Positions 35,585 to 43,963 of a DNA stretch of 64,000 bases are shown here, in pieces. A program made the translations under genes and the position numbers. Under the pieces are notes generated by a model, which was given only the letters and a program-made list of their open reading frames with translations, did not search any database and was not told the DNA's origin. Numbering within the stretch: the first letter of the stretch is position 1; each line of letters starts with the position of its first letter. Source of the stretch: Streptomyces goshikiensis (GTDB lineage Bacteria > Actinomycetota > Actinomycetes > Streptomycetales > Streptomycetaceae); assembly GCF_014650555.1 (NCBI RefSeq), contig NZ_BMVE01000006.1:248001-312000 (forward strand). Direction: 5' to 3'.

Positions 35585-35640
35585 GGCGCCGGAGGTCCGC
35601 GGGCCGATGTTAATCGGCTCTCTCGCGGACCTCCGGCGCC
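35585..35640. terminator. Perfect 17-bp stem terminator with nested hairpin
   Basis: Arms 35585-35601 and 35624-35640 are exact inverted repeats (GGCGCCGGAGGTCCGCG). The loop contains a second perfect 6-bp stem (GCCGAT/ATCGGC) with a GTTA loop, and TTGTTG follows. It lies between converging genes and should stop both transcripts. Confidence 0.8.
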
Positions 35641-35656
35641 TTGTTGCGTCCGCGTG

Positions 35657-36154
35657 CTACGGCATGCCGGACAGCAGTTTGCGCAGCAGGCCGGTGAGCG
35701 TCTCGACCTCGTCCTCGGCCAGTCCGGCGAGCGCGTCCCGCTGGGTCACCAGCCCGGCCGTGACGGCCTCGTCGATGAGGGCCAGCCCGCGCTCGGTGAT
35801 CGTCACCTGGAGCCCGCGCCGGTCGTGCGGATCGGGCTTGCGGCAGAGCAGCCCGGCCTTCTCCAGCTTGTCCAGGCGCCCCGTCATCCCGCCCGTCGTG
35901 AGCATCAGCGTGGCGGAGAGCTGGCGGGGCGAGAGGGTGTAGGGCGCGCCGGAGCGGCGCAGGGTGGCGACGACGTCGAACTCGCCCCGGGAGATCCCGA
36001 AGCGCCCGTACGTCTCATCCATCGCGTCGCCGATGGCCTTGGCGATCCGGTAGATCCGGCCGAACACCGCCATCGGGTCGGTGTTCAGGTCGGGGCGCAC
36101 CGCGTGCCACTGGGCGGTGATCGCGTCGACTGCGTCCTTGCTGGCGTCGGTCAT
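35657..36154 (-). CDS. MarR-family transcriptional regulator
   Basis: 165 residues. Winged helix: GISRGEFDVVATLRRSGAPYTLSPRQLSATLMLTTGGMTGRLDKLEKAGLLCRKPDPHDRRGLQVTI, with the DxR wing motif DPHDRR. Flanking helices give the dimer interface. It is divergent from an MFS pump, and the intervening 105 bp contain a palindrome across the pump promoter, so it probably represses the pump and perhaps itself, with release by a small ligand. ATG 36154 has no obvious ribosome site. Confidence 0.92.
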   Translation of the reverse strand: MTDASKDAVDAITAQWHAVRPDLNTDPMAVFGRIYRIAKAIGDAMDETYGRFGISRGEFDVVATLRRSGAPYTLSPRQLSATLMLTTGGMTGRLDKLEKAGLLCRKPDPHDRRGLQVTITERGLALIDEAVTAGLVTQRDALAGLAEDEVETLTGLLRKLLSGMP

Positions 36155-36198
36155 GGGCAGAGTATCCGGTTCCGTTCGGTCGTTCGCAAGAAAGTTGC

Positions 36199-36226
36199 TT
36201 GACGGAAAGTAGCTTAGCGGTAAGCT
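36199..36226 (+). promoter_or_regulatory. Promoter of the MFS pump gene
   Basis: TTGACG (36199-36204) and TAAGCT (36221-36226), spaced 16 bp. The -10 lies inside the right arm of the palindrome annotated next, so binding there would exclude RNA polymerase. Confidence 0.6.
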
Positions 36227-36230
36227 ACTT
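36207..36230. promoter_or_regulatory. Putative MarR operator between marR and the MFS pump
   Basis: AAGTAGCTTA (36207-36216) and TAAGCTACTT (36221-36230) are perfect 10-bp inverted repeats with a 4-nt spacer. A related half-site AAGTTGCTT (36192-36200) lies 15 bp upstream, so two dimers may bind. Confidence 0.7.
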
Positions 36231-36259
36231 CCAAGCGACCTACTCGGGGGGAGAAACGG

Positions 36260-37579
36260 ATGCCGGCGACGAGAGAATCCAGGACCAAGGCGCGGGAGAC
36301 GAGGGTGGCGGGGGAGCGCTCCCTGCTCCTCGGCGCAGGGATCAGCGCGGTCGGGATCGGTATGTACGTCCCCTTCTCGCTCGTCTTCTTCCACCACGTC
36401 ACGGGCCTCTCCTTCGCCCTCGTCGGCGTGGTCCTGACCGTGACCGGCCTCATCGGGCTGGCGTTCATGCCGCTCGCCGGCTCGGCCGTCGACCGGTTCG
36501 GCGCCAAGAAGGCCAACCTGGCGCTGTACGCGGTCCGCGCGGCCGGCTTCGCCCTCTACCCCTTCGCCGGCTCGCTGCCCGCCTTCGCCGCCGTCGCCCT
36601 GATCACCGCGCTCGCCGACCGGTCCTTCCCGATCGTGCAGCAGGCCCTGATCGGCGAGGTGGCCCGCGGCGCCGCCCGCGACCGGCTCCAGGCCTCGCTC
36701 CGCGCCCTGCAGAACGCCGGCATGGGCGCCGGGGCCCTGCTCGTCTCCGGTGTCCTCGCCCTCTGGGGGACCGGCGCGTTCACCCACACCGCCTGGGGCA
36801 ACGCGCTCGCCTTCGCCGTCGCCGGACTGCTCGTCAGCCGGGTCCGGCCGGTGCGCGAGGCCGGGACGCCTTCGGTCCGGCGACCGGCCGCCGGCTACCG
36901 GATGGTGCTGCGCGACCGGCCCTTCCTCGGCCTGACCGCCGCCAACTTCCTGACCGCACTGGGCTACGCCGCCCTCTCGGTGCTCTTCCCGCTCTACATC
37001 GCCACCTGGCTGCACGGCCCCGACTCCCTCACGGGAGCCGCCTTCACCGTCAACACCGCGCTGTGCGCCGGGATCGGGGTCCTGGTCGCGGGCCGGGTGC
37101 GCCGCTCCGGAGCCCGCCGGACCCGCTCCGCGGCCCTCGGCTCGCTGCTGTTCGCCGGCGCCTTCGTCGCCCAGATCGTGCTCGGGACGCTGCGCCCCGG
37201 GCAGACCGTGACCCTGGTCGCCCTGCTGGCCATCGTGGTCGTCTACACCCTCGGCGAGCTGGTGCACAGCCCTTCCGGAGGCGCACTGTCGGTCTCCGCA
37301 GCCCCGGAGGCGGTGCGCGGCCGCTACCTCGCCACCTACCAGCTGTCCTACTCGCTGGCCACCGCGCTCGCGCCGTCCCTCTTCACGGGACTGCTCGCGC
37401 TGGACGGGCGGCTGCCCTGGGCCGTCCTCGCCGTCGCCGCCACCGGCGCCGCCGCCGCGCTGCTCCGGCTGGAGCGGCACCTGCCGGCCGAGGCCGTGTA
37501 CGCGGAGCCGCCCGCGGCGGTCGTCGCAGGCTCGGCCCCGCGCGGGGCCGAGCCGACCGCCGCCACCACCACTGCCTGA
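36260..37579 (+). CDS. Major facilitator superfamily efflux transporter
   Basis: 439 residues with about 12 predicted helices. The motif-A region reads GLAFMPLAGSAVDRFGAKKANL (loop 2-3), with a matching basic loop VAGRVRRSGARRTRSAAL between the halves. The C-terminal tail is soluble and Ala/Pro-rich. Drug-proton antiport is likely, given the adjacent MarR regulator. GGGGGGAGAAACGG precedes the ATG. Confidence 0.88.
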   Translation: MPATRESRTKARETRVAGERSLLLGAGISAVGIGMYVPFSLVFFHHVTGLSFALVGVVLTVTGLIGLAFMPLAGSAVDRFGAKKANLALYAVRAAGFALYPFAGSLPAFAAVALITALADRSFPIVQQALIGEVARGAARDRLQASLRALQNAGMGAGALLVSGVLALWGTGAFTHTAWGNALAFAVAGLLVSRVRPVREAGTPSVRRPAAGYRMVLRDRPFLGLTAANFLTALGYAALSVLFPLYIATWLHGPDSLTGAAFTVNTALCAGIGVLVAGRVRRSGARRTRSAALGSLLFAGAFVAQIVLGTLRPGQTVTLVALLAIVVVYTLGELVHSPSGGALSVSAAPEAVRGRYLATYQLSYSLATALAPSLFTGLLALDGRLPWAVLAVAATGAAAALLRLERHLPAEAVYAEPPAAVVAGSAPRGAEPTAATTTA

Positions 37580-37640
37580 GCCCGCGCTCCCCTTCGGCCA
37601 CACCGCCCGGTGCCGCCCTCACCCTTTACGAGGAGTTGCC

Positions 37641-38591
37641 GTGAACCGCTCCGCCACCGTCGCCCTGACCGCCCTCGCCCCGATCTCCTGGGGTTCGACG
37701 TACGCCGTCGCCAGCGAGCTGCTGCCGCCCGACCGCCCGCTGTTCACCGGGGTGATGCGGGCCCTGCCCGCCGGGCTGCTGCTGGTCGCCCTCTCCCGCA
37801 CGCTGCCCAAGGGCGCCTGGTGGTGGAAGTCCGCGGTCCTGGGCGCCCTGAACATCGGGGCCTTCTTCCCGCTGCTGTTCCTGTCCGCGTACCGGCTGCC
37901 GGGCGGCGTCGCCGCCGTCCTGGGCAGCGCCGGACCGCTGTTCGTCGTGGGGCTGGCGGCGCTGGTCCTGGGGGAGCGGGCGCGCCTGAGGACCGTGCTC
38001 GCCGCCGTCACCGGGGCGTTCGGCGTCAGCATGGTGGTGCTCACCGCCGACGCCGAGCTCGATCTGGTCGGTCTCGTCGCCGGCGTAATCTCCTCCGCCT
38101 CCATGGCCGCCGGCACCGTGATGACCAAGCGCTGGGGCCGCCCCGAGGGCGTCGGACCGCTGGCCATGACCGGCTGGCAGCTCACCGCCGGCGGGCTGAT
38201 CATCATCCCGGTCGCCGCGCTCGTCGAGGGGGCGCCGCCCGCCCTCGACGGCAGGGCTCTCCTCGGCTACGGCTACATGATGCTGATCAACACCGGGATC
38301 GCGTACTGGCTCTGGTTCCGCGGCATCGGAGCGCTCACCGCCACCTCGGTCACCCTGCTCGGACCGCTCTCCCCGCTGACCGCGGCCGTCATCGGCTGGG
38401 CGGCGCTCGGTCAGACGCTGTCGCCCGTCCAGTTGGCCGGGATGGCGATCGCCTTCGGGGCCACCGTCGCGGGCCAGCTGTTCGCCGGCCGGGCCCCGGT
38501 GGCGCGGGAGGTGGCCCGATCGTTCAGTCCTGCTGAACAGAAGGATCGAAACATTTCGATGGACCTCAGTGCTTCGCCGGTGCGACGGTAG
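37641..38591 (+). CDS. EamA/DMT-family transporter
   Basis: 316 residues, about ten helices in two EamA repeats (LTALAPISWGSTYAVASELL, then DLVGLVAGVISSASMAAGTVMTKRWG). Members export amino acids or metabolites. GAGGAG lies 6-8 nt before the GTG start. It follows the MFS gene by 61 bp and may share its promoter. The last 25 residues (SFSPAEQKDRNISMDL...) are unlike the rest and lie over two palindromes. Confidence 0.85.
   Translation: MNRSATVALTALAPISWGSTYAVASELLPPDRPLFTGVMRALPAGLLLVALSRTLPKGAWWWKSAVLGALNIGAFFPLLFLSAYRLPGGVAAVLGSAGPLFVVGLAALVLGERARLRTVLAAVTGAFGVSMVVLTADAELDLVGLVAGVISSASMAAGTVMTKRWGRPEGVGPLAMTGWQLTAGGLIIIPVAALVEGAPPALDGRALLGYGYMMLINTGIAYWLWFRGIGALTATSVTLLGPLSPLTAAVIGWAALGQTLSPVQLAGMAIAFGATVAGQLFAGRAPVAREVARSFSPAEQKDRNISMDLSASPVRR
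38522..38560. promoter_or_regulatory. Two adjacent palindromes in the 3' end of the transporter gene
   Basis: GTTCAGTCCTGCTGAAC (38522-38538) has 6-bp arms. ATCGAAACATTTCGAT (38545-38560) is a perfect 16-bp palindrome of the GAAAnnTTTC type bound by LacI- or MarR-like repressors. Local GC content drops. Both lie 77-115 bp before the second EamA gene and may be its operators. Confidence 0.45.
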
Positions 38592-38636
38592 CCCCGCGAA
38601 CCGATCAGCACACCGGACCCGAGGGGGAGAGGCACC

Positions 38637-39593
38637 GTGGCCGTCATGGACCGCGCCGGCACCGGCACGCAGCAGACGCAGCAGACCCAGGCCCGGACCC
38701 GGACCCGGACCCGGCTTGCTCCGGGGAAGAGGGCGGCCGGGGTCGGCGTCCTCCTCGCCCTCCTCGCCACGGTGGTCTGGTCCGGCAGCTTCGTCGCGAC
38801 CCGCGGCATGGCCGACTCCGTCCCGCCCGTCCAGGCCGTCTTCTGGCGCTGGGTCATCGCCGCCGTCGCCGTCTCCCCCTTCGCCGCCCGCCAGGCCTGG
38901 CGGCAGCGGGCCCTGATCCGCCGCCACCTCGGCTACACCGCCCTCGCCACCCTGTTCGGCGTCGCCCTCTACAACACGCTGGTGCACCAGGCCGGACTGA
39001 CCACCTCCGCCTCTAACATGGGCATGATCATGGCCGCCTCCCCGGTCGTCATGGCGCTCTACTCCCGTGTCGGCGGCGAACGCCTCGGCGCCCGGCGGAC
39101 CTTCGGGATGCTGCTCGCCGCCCTCGGGGTGCTGCTGCTGGTCGGACACGGCTCGCCGGTTCCCGACTTCGCCGCCGGCGACCTGTGGATGTTCGCCGCC
39201 GCCCTGTCGTTCGCCACGTACAGCGCACTGCTGAGGCGCAAGCCCGCCGAACTCGGCGGCCTGGCCTTCCTGCTCACCACCTTCGTGCTCGGCACGCTGA
39301 TGCTGGCCCCCGCCTACGCCGTCTCGGTCACCCTCCAGGGCGGCTTCGCCCTCACCCCGGGCACCGGCGGCATGCTCCTCTACGTCGGCGTCATGTCCTC
39401 CGCCGTCGCCTTCTTCGCCTGGAACAAGGCCGTCTCCGTCATCGGCGCCGCCCGCGCCGGCGTCGTCTACTACCTCCAGCCGGTCTGCGTCGCCGGCCTC
39501 GGCCTCCTGCTCCTCGGCGAGCGCACCGGCCCGGCCGAACTCGGCTGCATGGCGCTCATCCTCGCCGGCGTGAGCCTTGGTGCCCGCCGGTAG
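38637..39593 (+). CDS. EamA/DMT-family transporter, second copy
   Basis: 318 residues, about ten helices. The N-terminus is a soluble Gln/Thr/Arg-rich segment with RTRTRTR from a CCGGAC repeat; EamA repeats are at ALLATVVWSGSFVATRGMAD and GDLWMFAAALSFATYSALLRRKPAELGG. Sequence similarity to the previous transporter is modest, so this is not a recent duplication. GAGGGGGAGAGG precedes the GTG start. It is probably controlled by the following LysR regulator. Confidence 0.85.
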   Translation: MAVMDRAGTGTQQTQQTQARTRTRTRLAPGKRAAGVGVLLALLATVVWSGSFVATRGMADSVPPVQAVFWRWVIAAVAVSPFAARQAWRQRALIRRHLGYTALATLFGVALYNTLVHQAGLTTSASNMGMIMAASPVVMALYSRVGGERLGARRTFGMLLAALGVLLLVGHGSPVPDFAAGDLWMFAAALSFATYSALLRRKPAELGGLAFLLTTFVLGTLMLAPAYAVSVTLQGGFALTPGTGGMLLYVGVMSSAVAFFAWNKAVSVIGAARAGVVYYLQPVCVAGLGLLLLGERTGPAELGCMALILAGVSLGARR

Positions 39594-39603
39594 GTTCGGT
39601 CCC

Positions 39604-40518
39604 ATGACCGAGTGGGACATCAAGAAGCTGCGGATCCTGCGGACCCTGGCCGAACAGGGCACCGTGACCGCGACGGCCGAGGCGCTGCACCTGACGCCCT
39701 CGGCCGTTTCGCAGCAGCTGACCAACCTGGCCCGGCAGCTGGGCGTCCCGCTGCTGGAGGCCCAGGGCCGCCGGGTCCGCCTCACCGACGCCGCGCACCT
39801 CGTCCTGCGGCACGCGGAAGCGGTGTTCGCGCAGCTGGAGCGGGCCGACGCCGAGATCGCCGGCTATCTGGCGGGCGAGGCCGGCGAGGTCCGGGTCGGC
39901 GCCTTCTCCACGGCCGTCCCGGCGCTGGTGGTCCCGGCGGCGGCCGCCCTGCGGCTGACCCACCCCGGCGTGGAGATCCGCGTACGGGAGACCGAGGCCG
40001 CCGAGTCGTACGAACTGCTCTCCGCCGGGGCCGTGGACCTGGCGCTCTCCCTCGCGGCGCACGCCCCGTCCGCCCGCGACCCCCGCTTCACCCGCGTCCC
40101 GCTGCTGGCGGACCCCCTGGACGTGGCCCTGCCCCCGGAGCACCCGCTCGCCCGGTCGCCCCGGCTGCGCCTCGCGGACCTGTCCGGCGAGCCCTGGATC
40201 TACGGCGGCTCCGGCCCCTGGTCGCAGATCACCCTCAGCGCCTGTGAGGCGGCCGGGTTCGTCCCGGAGCAGGCCCACTCCGCCGCCGGCTGGTCGGCGA
40301 TCCTGGCGCTGGTCGAGGCCGGCATGGGCGTCGCCCTGATCCCCCGCATGGCCGCCGGCCGCGCCACCGGGGTCACCGTCCGGGACCTCGGCCGGGACCG
40401 TCCCGTCCGCCACGTCATCGCCGCCACCCGGCGCGGCGCGGACGCCGCCCCGGCGGTGGCGCGGGTGCTCGACGCGCTGCGCGAGGCGGCCCGGCTCCGG
40501 ACGGCCGGCGCCCCGTAG
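39604..40518 (+). CDS. LysR-family transcriptional regulator
   Basis: 304 residues. N-terminal winged HTH: IKKLRILRTLAEQGTVTATAEALHLTPSAVSQQLTNLARQLGVPLLEAQGRRVRLT. It is followed by the two-lobed effector domain starting GEVRVGAFSTAVPALVVPAAAALRLTHPGV. It starts 10 nt after the transporter stop on the same strand, unusual for LysR genes, which are often divergent. It may regulate the EamA genes. No clear ribosome site; coupling to the upstream stop is likely. Confidence 0.92.
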   Translation: MTEWDIKKLRILRTLAEQGTVTATAEALHLTPSAVSQQLTNLARQLGVPLLEAQGRRVRLTDAAHLVLRHAEAVFAQLERADAEIAGYLAGEAGEVRVGAFSTAVPALVVPAAAALRLTHPGVEIRVRETEAAESYELLSAGAVDLALSLAAHAPSARDPRFTRVPLLADPLDVALPPEHPLARSPRLRLADLSGEPWIYGGSGPWSQITLSACEAAGFVPEQAHSAAGWSAILALVEAGMGVALIPRMAAGRATGVTVRDLGRDRPVRHVIAATRRGADAAPAVARVLDALREAARLRTAGAP

Positions 40519-40582
40519 GCGCGCGGGGAACGCAGGCGCGCGGGAACGTAGGCGCGCGGGAACGTACGCGCGCGGGAACGCC
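40518..40582 (+). repeat. Four tandem copies of a 16-bp repeat
   Basis: Units GGCGCGCGGGGAACGCA, GGCGCGCGGGAACGTA twice, and CGCGCGCGGGAACGCC follow each other directly after the LysR stop and run into the terminator hairpin. Probably slippage expansion in a non-coding trailer. Confidence 0.85.
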
Positions 40583-40618
40583 GGTGCCCCGGCCCGCCGA
40601 AGCGGACCGGGGCACCGG
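40581..40618. terminator. Bidirectional terminator between lysR and pepN
   Basis: CCGGTGCCCCGG (40581-40592) pairs perfectly with CCGGGGCACCGG (40607-40618), a 12-bp stem and 14-nt loop, between converging genes. Confidence 0.75.
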
Positions 40619-40640
40619 TGGTGTCAGCCGTGCGGCCGGG

Positions 40641-43232
40641 TCAGGAAGCGGCGGCCGCGTCCGCCGCCTGGGCCTTCAGGGCGCGCTCGATGCCCGCCCG
40701 GCACTCCGAGACCAGCCGGCGCAGGGACGGGTTCGGCTCGGCCGAGGCCAGCCAGGCGTCCGTCGCCTCCAGGGTCGCCGGCGAGATCTGCAGCGCCGGG
40801 TACAGGCCCACCGCGATCTGCTGGGCGATCTCGTGGCTGCGGGTGTCCCAGACCTCCTTGACCACCGCGAAGTACTTCTCGGTGTAGGGGGCCAGCAGCT
40901 CGCGCTGGTCGGTCTGCACGAAGCCGCCGATCACCGCCTCCTGCACGGCGTTGGGCAGCCCGCCGACCTCCACCATCGAGGACCACGCCGCGGCCTTGGC
41001 CGCGGCCGTCGGGAACGCCGCCCGGGCGGTGGCCGCGTGGCGCTCGCCCGCCGCCGTGGGGTCCCGCTCCAGCTCGGCCGCGATGACCGGCTCGTCCGCG
41101 ACCCCGGTCGCCGCCAGGCGCTCCAGGAAGGCCCAGCGCAGCTCGGTGTCGACGACCAGGCCCTCGATCACGACCGAGCCGTCCAGCAGCCCCGACAGGT
41201 ACGCCAGCTGCTCCTCGGTGCGGGCCGTCGCCGCGAAGGCGCGGGCCCACGCCAGCTGGTGGTCGCTGCCCGGCTCCGCCGCGCGCAGGTGCTCCAGGGT
41301 GGCCCCGGTCCAGGTGTCCAGACCCCGCTCGCGCCACTGCGGGTCCCCGTACAGCTCGATCGCCAGCTTCACCTGGCGGTGCAGGGACTGGACCACGCCG
41401 ATGTCGGACTCCTTGCCGATGCCGGACAGCACCAGCGCGAGGTAGTCGCGGGTCGCGAGCTCGCCGTCGCGGGTCATGTCCCAGGCCGAGGCCCAGCACA
41501 GCGCGCGCGGCAGCGAGGCCTCGAAGTCGCCGAGGTGCCCGGTGACGAAGGCCAGGGACTCCTCGTCGAGGCGGACCTTCGCGTACGAGAGGTCGTCGTC
41601 GTTCAGCAGCACCACGTCCGGGCGGCGCAGGCCGGCCAGCTCGGGCACGTCCGTCAGCTCGGCGGCCGCGACGTCGAGCTCCACCCGCTGCTCGCGCACC
41701 AGCTTGCCGGTCGCCCCGTCCAGGGAGTAGAAGCCCACCGCGATGCGGTGCGGGCGCAGGACCGCCTCGCCCTTGGCGCCGGCCGGCAGGGCCGGGGCCT
41801 CCTGGCGGACGCCGAAGGAGGTGATGACCCCGTTCGCGTCGGTCTCGATCCGCGGCCGCAGGACGTTGATGCCGGCGGTCTCCAGCCACGCCTTCGACCA
41901 GGTGGTCAGATCGCGGCCGGAGGTCTCCTCCAGGGCGCCGAGCAGGTCGGACAGCCGGGTGTTCCCGAACGCGTGCGCCTTGAAGTACGCCTGTACGCCC
42001 TTGAAGAAGGCGTCCGTGCCGACGTAGGCGACGAGCTGCTTGAGCACCGAGGCGCCCTTGGCGTAGGTGATCCCGTCGAAGTTGACCATGACGTCTTCGA
42101 GGTCACCGATGTCCGCCATGATCGGGTGCGTGGACGGCAGCTGGTCCTGCCGGTACGCCCAGGTCTTGAGGGAGTTGGCGAACGTGGTCCACGCGTGCGG
42201 CCACTGCGAGCCGTCGGCGTGCGCCATGCACGCGATCGAGGTGTAGGTCGCGAACGACTCGTTCAGCCACAGGTCGTTCCACCACTCCATGGTGACGAGG
42301 TCGCCGAACCACATGTGGGCGAGCTCGTGGAGGATGGTCTCGGCGCGCGTCTCGTACGCCGCGTCCGTCACCTTCGAGCGGAAGACGTACTGGTCGCGGA
42401 AGGTGACCGCGCCCGCGTTCTCCATCGCGCCCGCGTTGAACTCCGGGACGAAGAGCTGGTCGTACTTGGCGAACGGGTAGGCGTAGGCGAACTGCTCCTG
42501 GAACCAGTCGAAGCCCTGCCGGGTCACGTCGAAGATCGCGTCCGCGTCGAGGAACTCGGCGAGCGAGGGCCGGCAGTAGATGCCGAGCGGCACGGACTGC
42601 CCGTCCGGGCCCTCGTACGAGCTGTGCACCTCGTGGTACGGGCCGACGATCAGCGCGGTGATGTACGTGGAGATGCGCGGGGTCGGCTCGAAGCGCCAGA
42701 CGTTGTCCTTGACGTCCTCGGGCTTCGGGGTCGGGGAGTTCGAGATCACCTTCCAGCCCTCGGGGGCCGTCACGGTGAACTGGAACGTCGCCTTCAGGTC
42801 GGGCTGCTCGAAGCTGGCGAAGACCCGCCGCGCGTCCGGCACCTCGAACTGGGTGTACAGGTAGGCCTGCTCGTCGACCGGGTCGACGAAGCGGTGCAGG
42901 CCCTCACCGCTGTTGGTGTACGCGCAGTCCGCGACGACCCGGAGCTCGTTGGCCCCGGCCGCGAGGTGGTCCAGCGCGATCCGGGAGTCCCGGAAGACGG
43001 CGGCCACGTCCAGGGACGCGCCGTTCAGGACGACCTCGTGGACGGCCGGCGCGACCAGGTCGATGAAGGTCCCGGCACCCGCCTCGGCCGACTGGAAGCG
43101 CACGGTGGTGACAGAGGGGAACGTTCCGCCCTCCTGCGCCGCGCTGAGATCGAGTTCGACCTCGTACGAGTCGACGGTGAGCAGCTTCGCCCGCTGCTGA
43201 GCCTCTTCACGGGTGAGATTCGTGCCAGGCAC
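40641..43232 (-). CDS. pepN: Aminopeptidase N (M1 zinc metallopeptidase), copy 1
   Basis: 863 residues, the normal actinobacterial length. Substrate-recognition GAMEN at 268-272; zinc site HELAHMWFGD (His302, Glu303, His306) with third ligand Glu325 in NESFA; C-terminal ERAP1-like helical domain. No signal peptide, so cytoplasmic; it trims N-terminal residues from peptides. GTG 43232 follows GAAGGAG by 8 nt. A close paralogue lies at 53185-55770. Confidence 0.95.
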   Translation of the reverse strand: MPGTNLTREEAQQRAKLLTVDSYEVELDLSAAQEGGTFPSVTTVRFQSAEAGAGTFIDLVAPAVHEVVLNGASLDVAAVFRDSRIALDHLAAGANELRVVADCAYTNSGEGLHRFVDPVDEQAYLYTQFEVPDARRVFASFEQPDLKATFQFTVTAPEGWKVISNSPTPKPEDVKDNVWRFEPTPRISTYITALIVGPYHEVHSSYEGPDGQSVPLGIYCRPSLAEFLDADAIFDVTRQGFDWFQEQFAYAYPFAKYDQLFVPEFNAGAMENAGAVTFRDQYVFRSKVTDAAYETRAETILHELAHMWFGDLVTMEWWNDLWLNESFATYTSIACMAHADGSQWPHAWTTFANSLKTWAYRQDQLPSTHPIMADIGDLEDVMVNFDGITYAKGASVLKQLVAYVGTDAFFKGVQAYFKAHAFGNTRLSDLLGALEETSGRDLTTWSKAWLETAGINVLRPRIETDANGVITSFGVRQEAPALPAGAKGEAVLRPHRIAVGFYSLDGATGKLVREQRVELDVAAAELTDVPELAGLRRPDVVLLNDDDLSYAKVRLDEESLAFVTGHLGDFEASLPRALCWASAWDMTRDGELATRDYLALVLSGIGKESDIGVVQSLHRQVKLAIELYGDPQWRERGLDTWTGATLEHLRAAEPGSDHQLAWARAFAATARTEEQLAYLSGLLDGSVVIEGLVVDTELRWAFLERLAATGVADEPVIAAELERDPTAAGERHAATARAAFPTAAAKAAAWSSMVEVGGLPNAVQEAVIGGFVQTDQRELLAPYTEKYFAVVKEVWDTRSHEIAQQIAVGLYPALQISPATLEATDAWLASAEPNPSLRRLVSECRAGIERALKAQAADAAAAS

Positions 43233-43384
43233 GCGGTCATCTCCTTCGATGGTGACGTTGCCCCGCCATCCTTCCACGCGGGCCCCGCCACCGCGCCGGG
43301 GTAATCCACGAGCGAACGCGGGCCCCGTACGCGACGTCCGATTTCCGCCAGCTTCGCCCACCGCAGGCGCGCACCCTGGTGTGC

Positions 43385-43894
43385 ATGACCACGCTGAAGC
43401 CCCACACGGCGCTCCCGATCGCCCCGTCCGTCCTCGCGCACCTGCGCGTCCGTGACGACGCCGGGCGGCCCGCCCGCCCGTACGAGGACCCCGAGGGCGA
43501 CGCCCCGCTGCGCTGCTGCCTGCGAGGCAGCCTGCCCGGCGAGCGCATCGCCCTCGTCTCCTACGCCCCGCTGCGCCGCTGGGCCGCGGCGACGGGCGCG
43601 GACCCCGGCGCGTACGACGAACAGGGCCCCGTCTTCATCCACGCCGCCGAGTGCGCGGGCCCCGCGGCGGGGACCGGGTACCCCTTCGCCCATCCCGGCG
43701 CCCTGCGCACGGCCCGCCGCTACGACGCGGCGGGGCACATCCTCGGGGGCCGGGTCCTGACCCTGGCCGCCGACCCCGGGGCGCAGATCGAGGAGGCGCT
43801 CACCGAGGCCTTCGCCGATCCGGCCGTCGCCCTCGTCCACCTCCGCGCGGTCGAGTTCGGCTGCTTCCTCTTCGAGGTCCGAAGGGCGCCCTGA
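43385..43894 (+). CDS. DUF1203-family protein
   Basis: 169 residues with the DUF1203 pattern: PLRCCLRGSLPGERIALVSYAPL, then DEQGPVFIHAAECAG and a C-terminal VEFGCFLFEVRR strand. No transmembrane part or catalytic motif I can name; function unknown in the family. ATG 43385 gives MTTLKPH; a GTG at 43379 is possible. Divergent from pepN. Confidence 0.85.
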   Translation: MTTLKPHTALPIAPSVLAHLRVRDDAGRPARPYEDPEGDAPLRCCLRGSLPGERIALVSYAPLRRWAAATGADPGAYDEQGPVFIHAAECAGPAAGTGYPFAHPGALRTARRYDAAGHILGGRVLTLAADPGAQIEEALTEAFADPAVALVHLRAVEFGCFLFEVRRAP

Positions 43895-43917
43895 CCCGGC
43901 CGCGCCCGGGTACGAGG

Positions 43918-43948
43918 AAGGGGCGGCGCCCGTACGGCGCCGCCCCTT
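43918..43948. terminator. Bidirectional terminator between DUF1203 gene and asd
   Basis: AAGGGGCGGCGCC and GGCGCCGCCCCTT form a perfect 13-bp stem with loop CGTAC, between converging genes. Confidence 0.8.
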
Positions 43949-43963
43949 CGCCCGTGACCGGGA

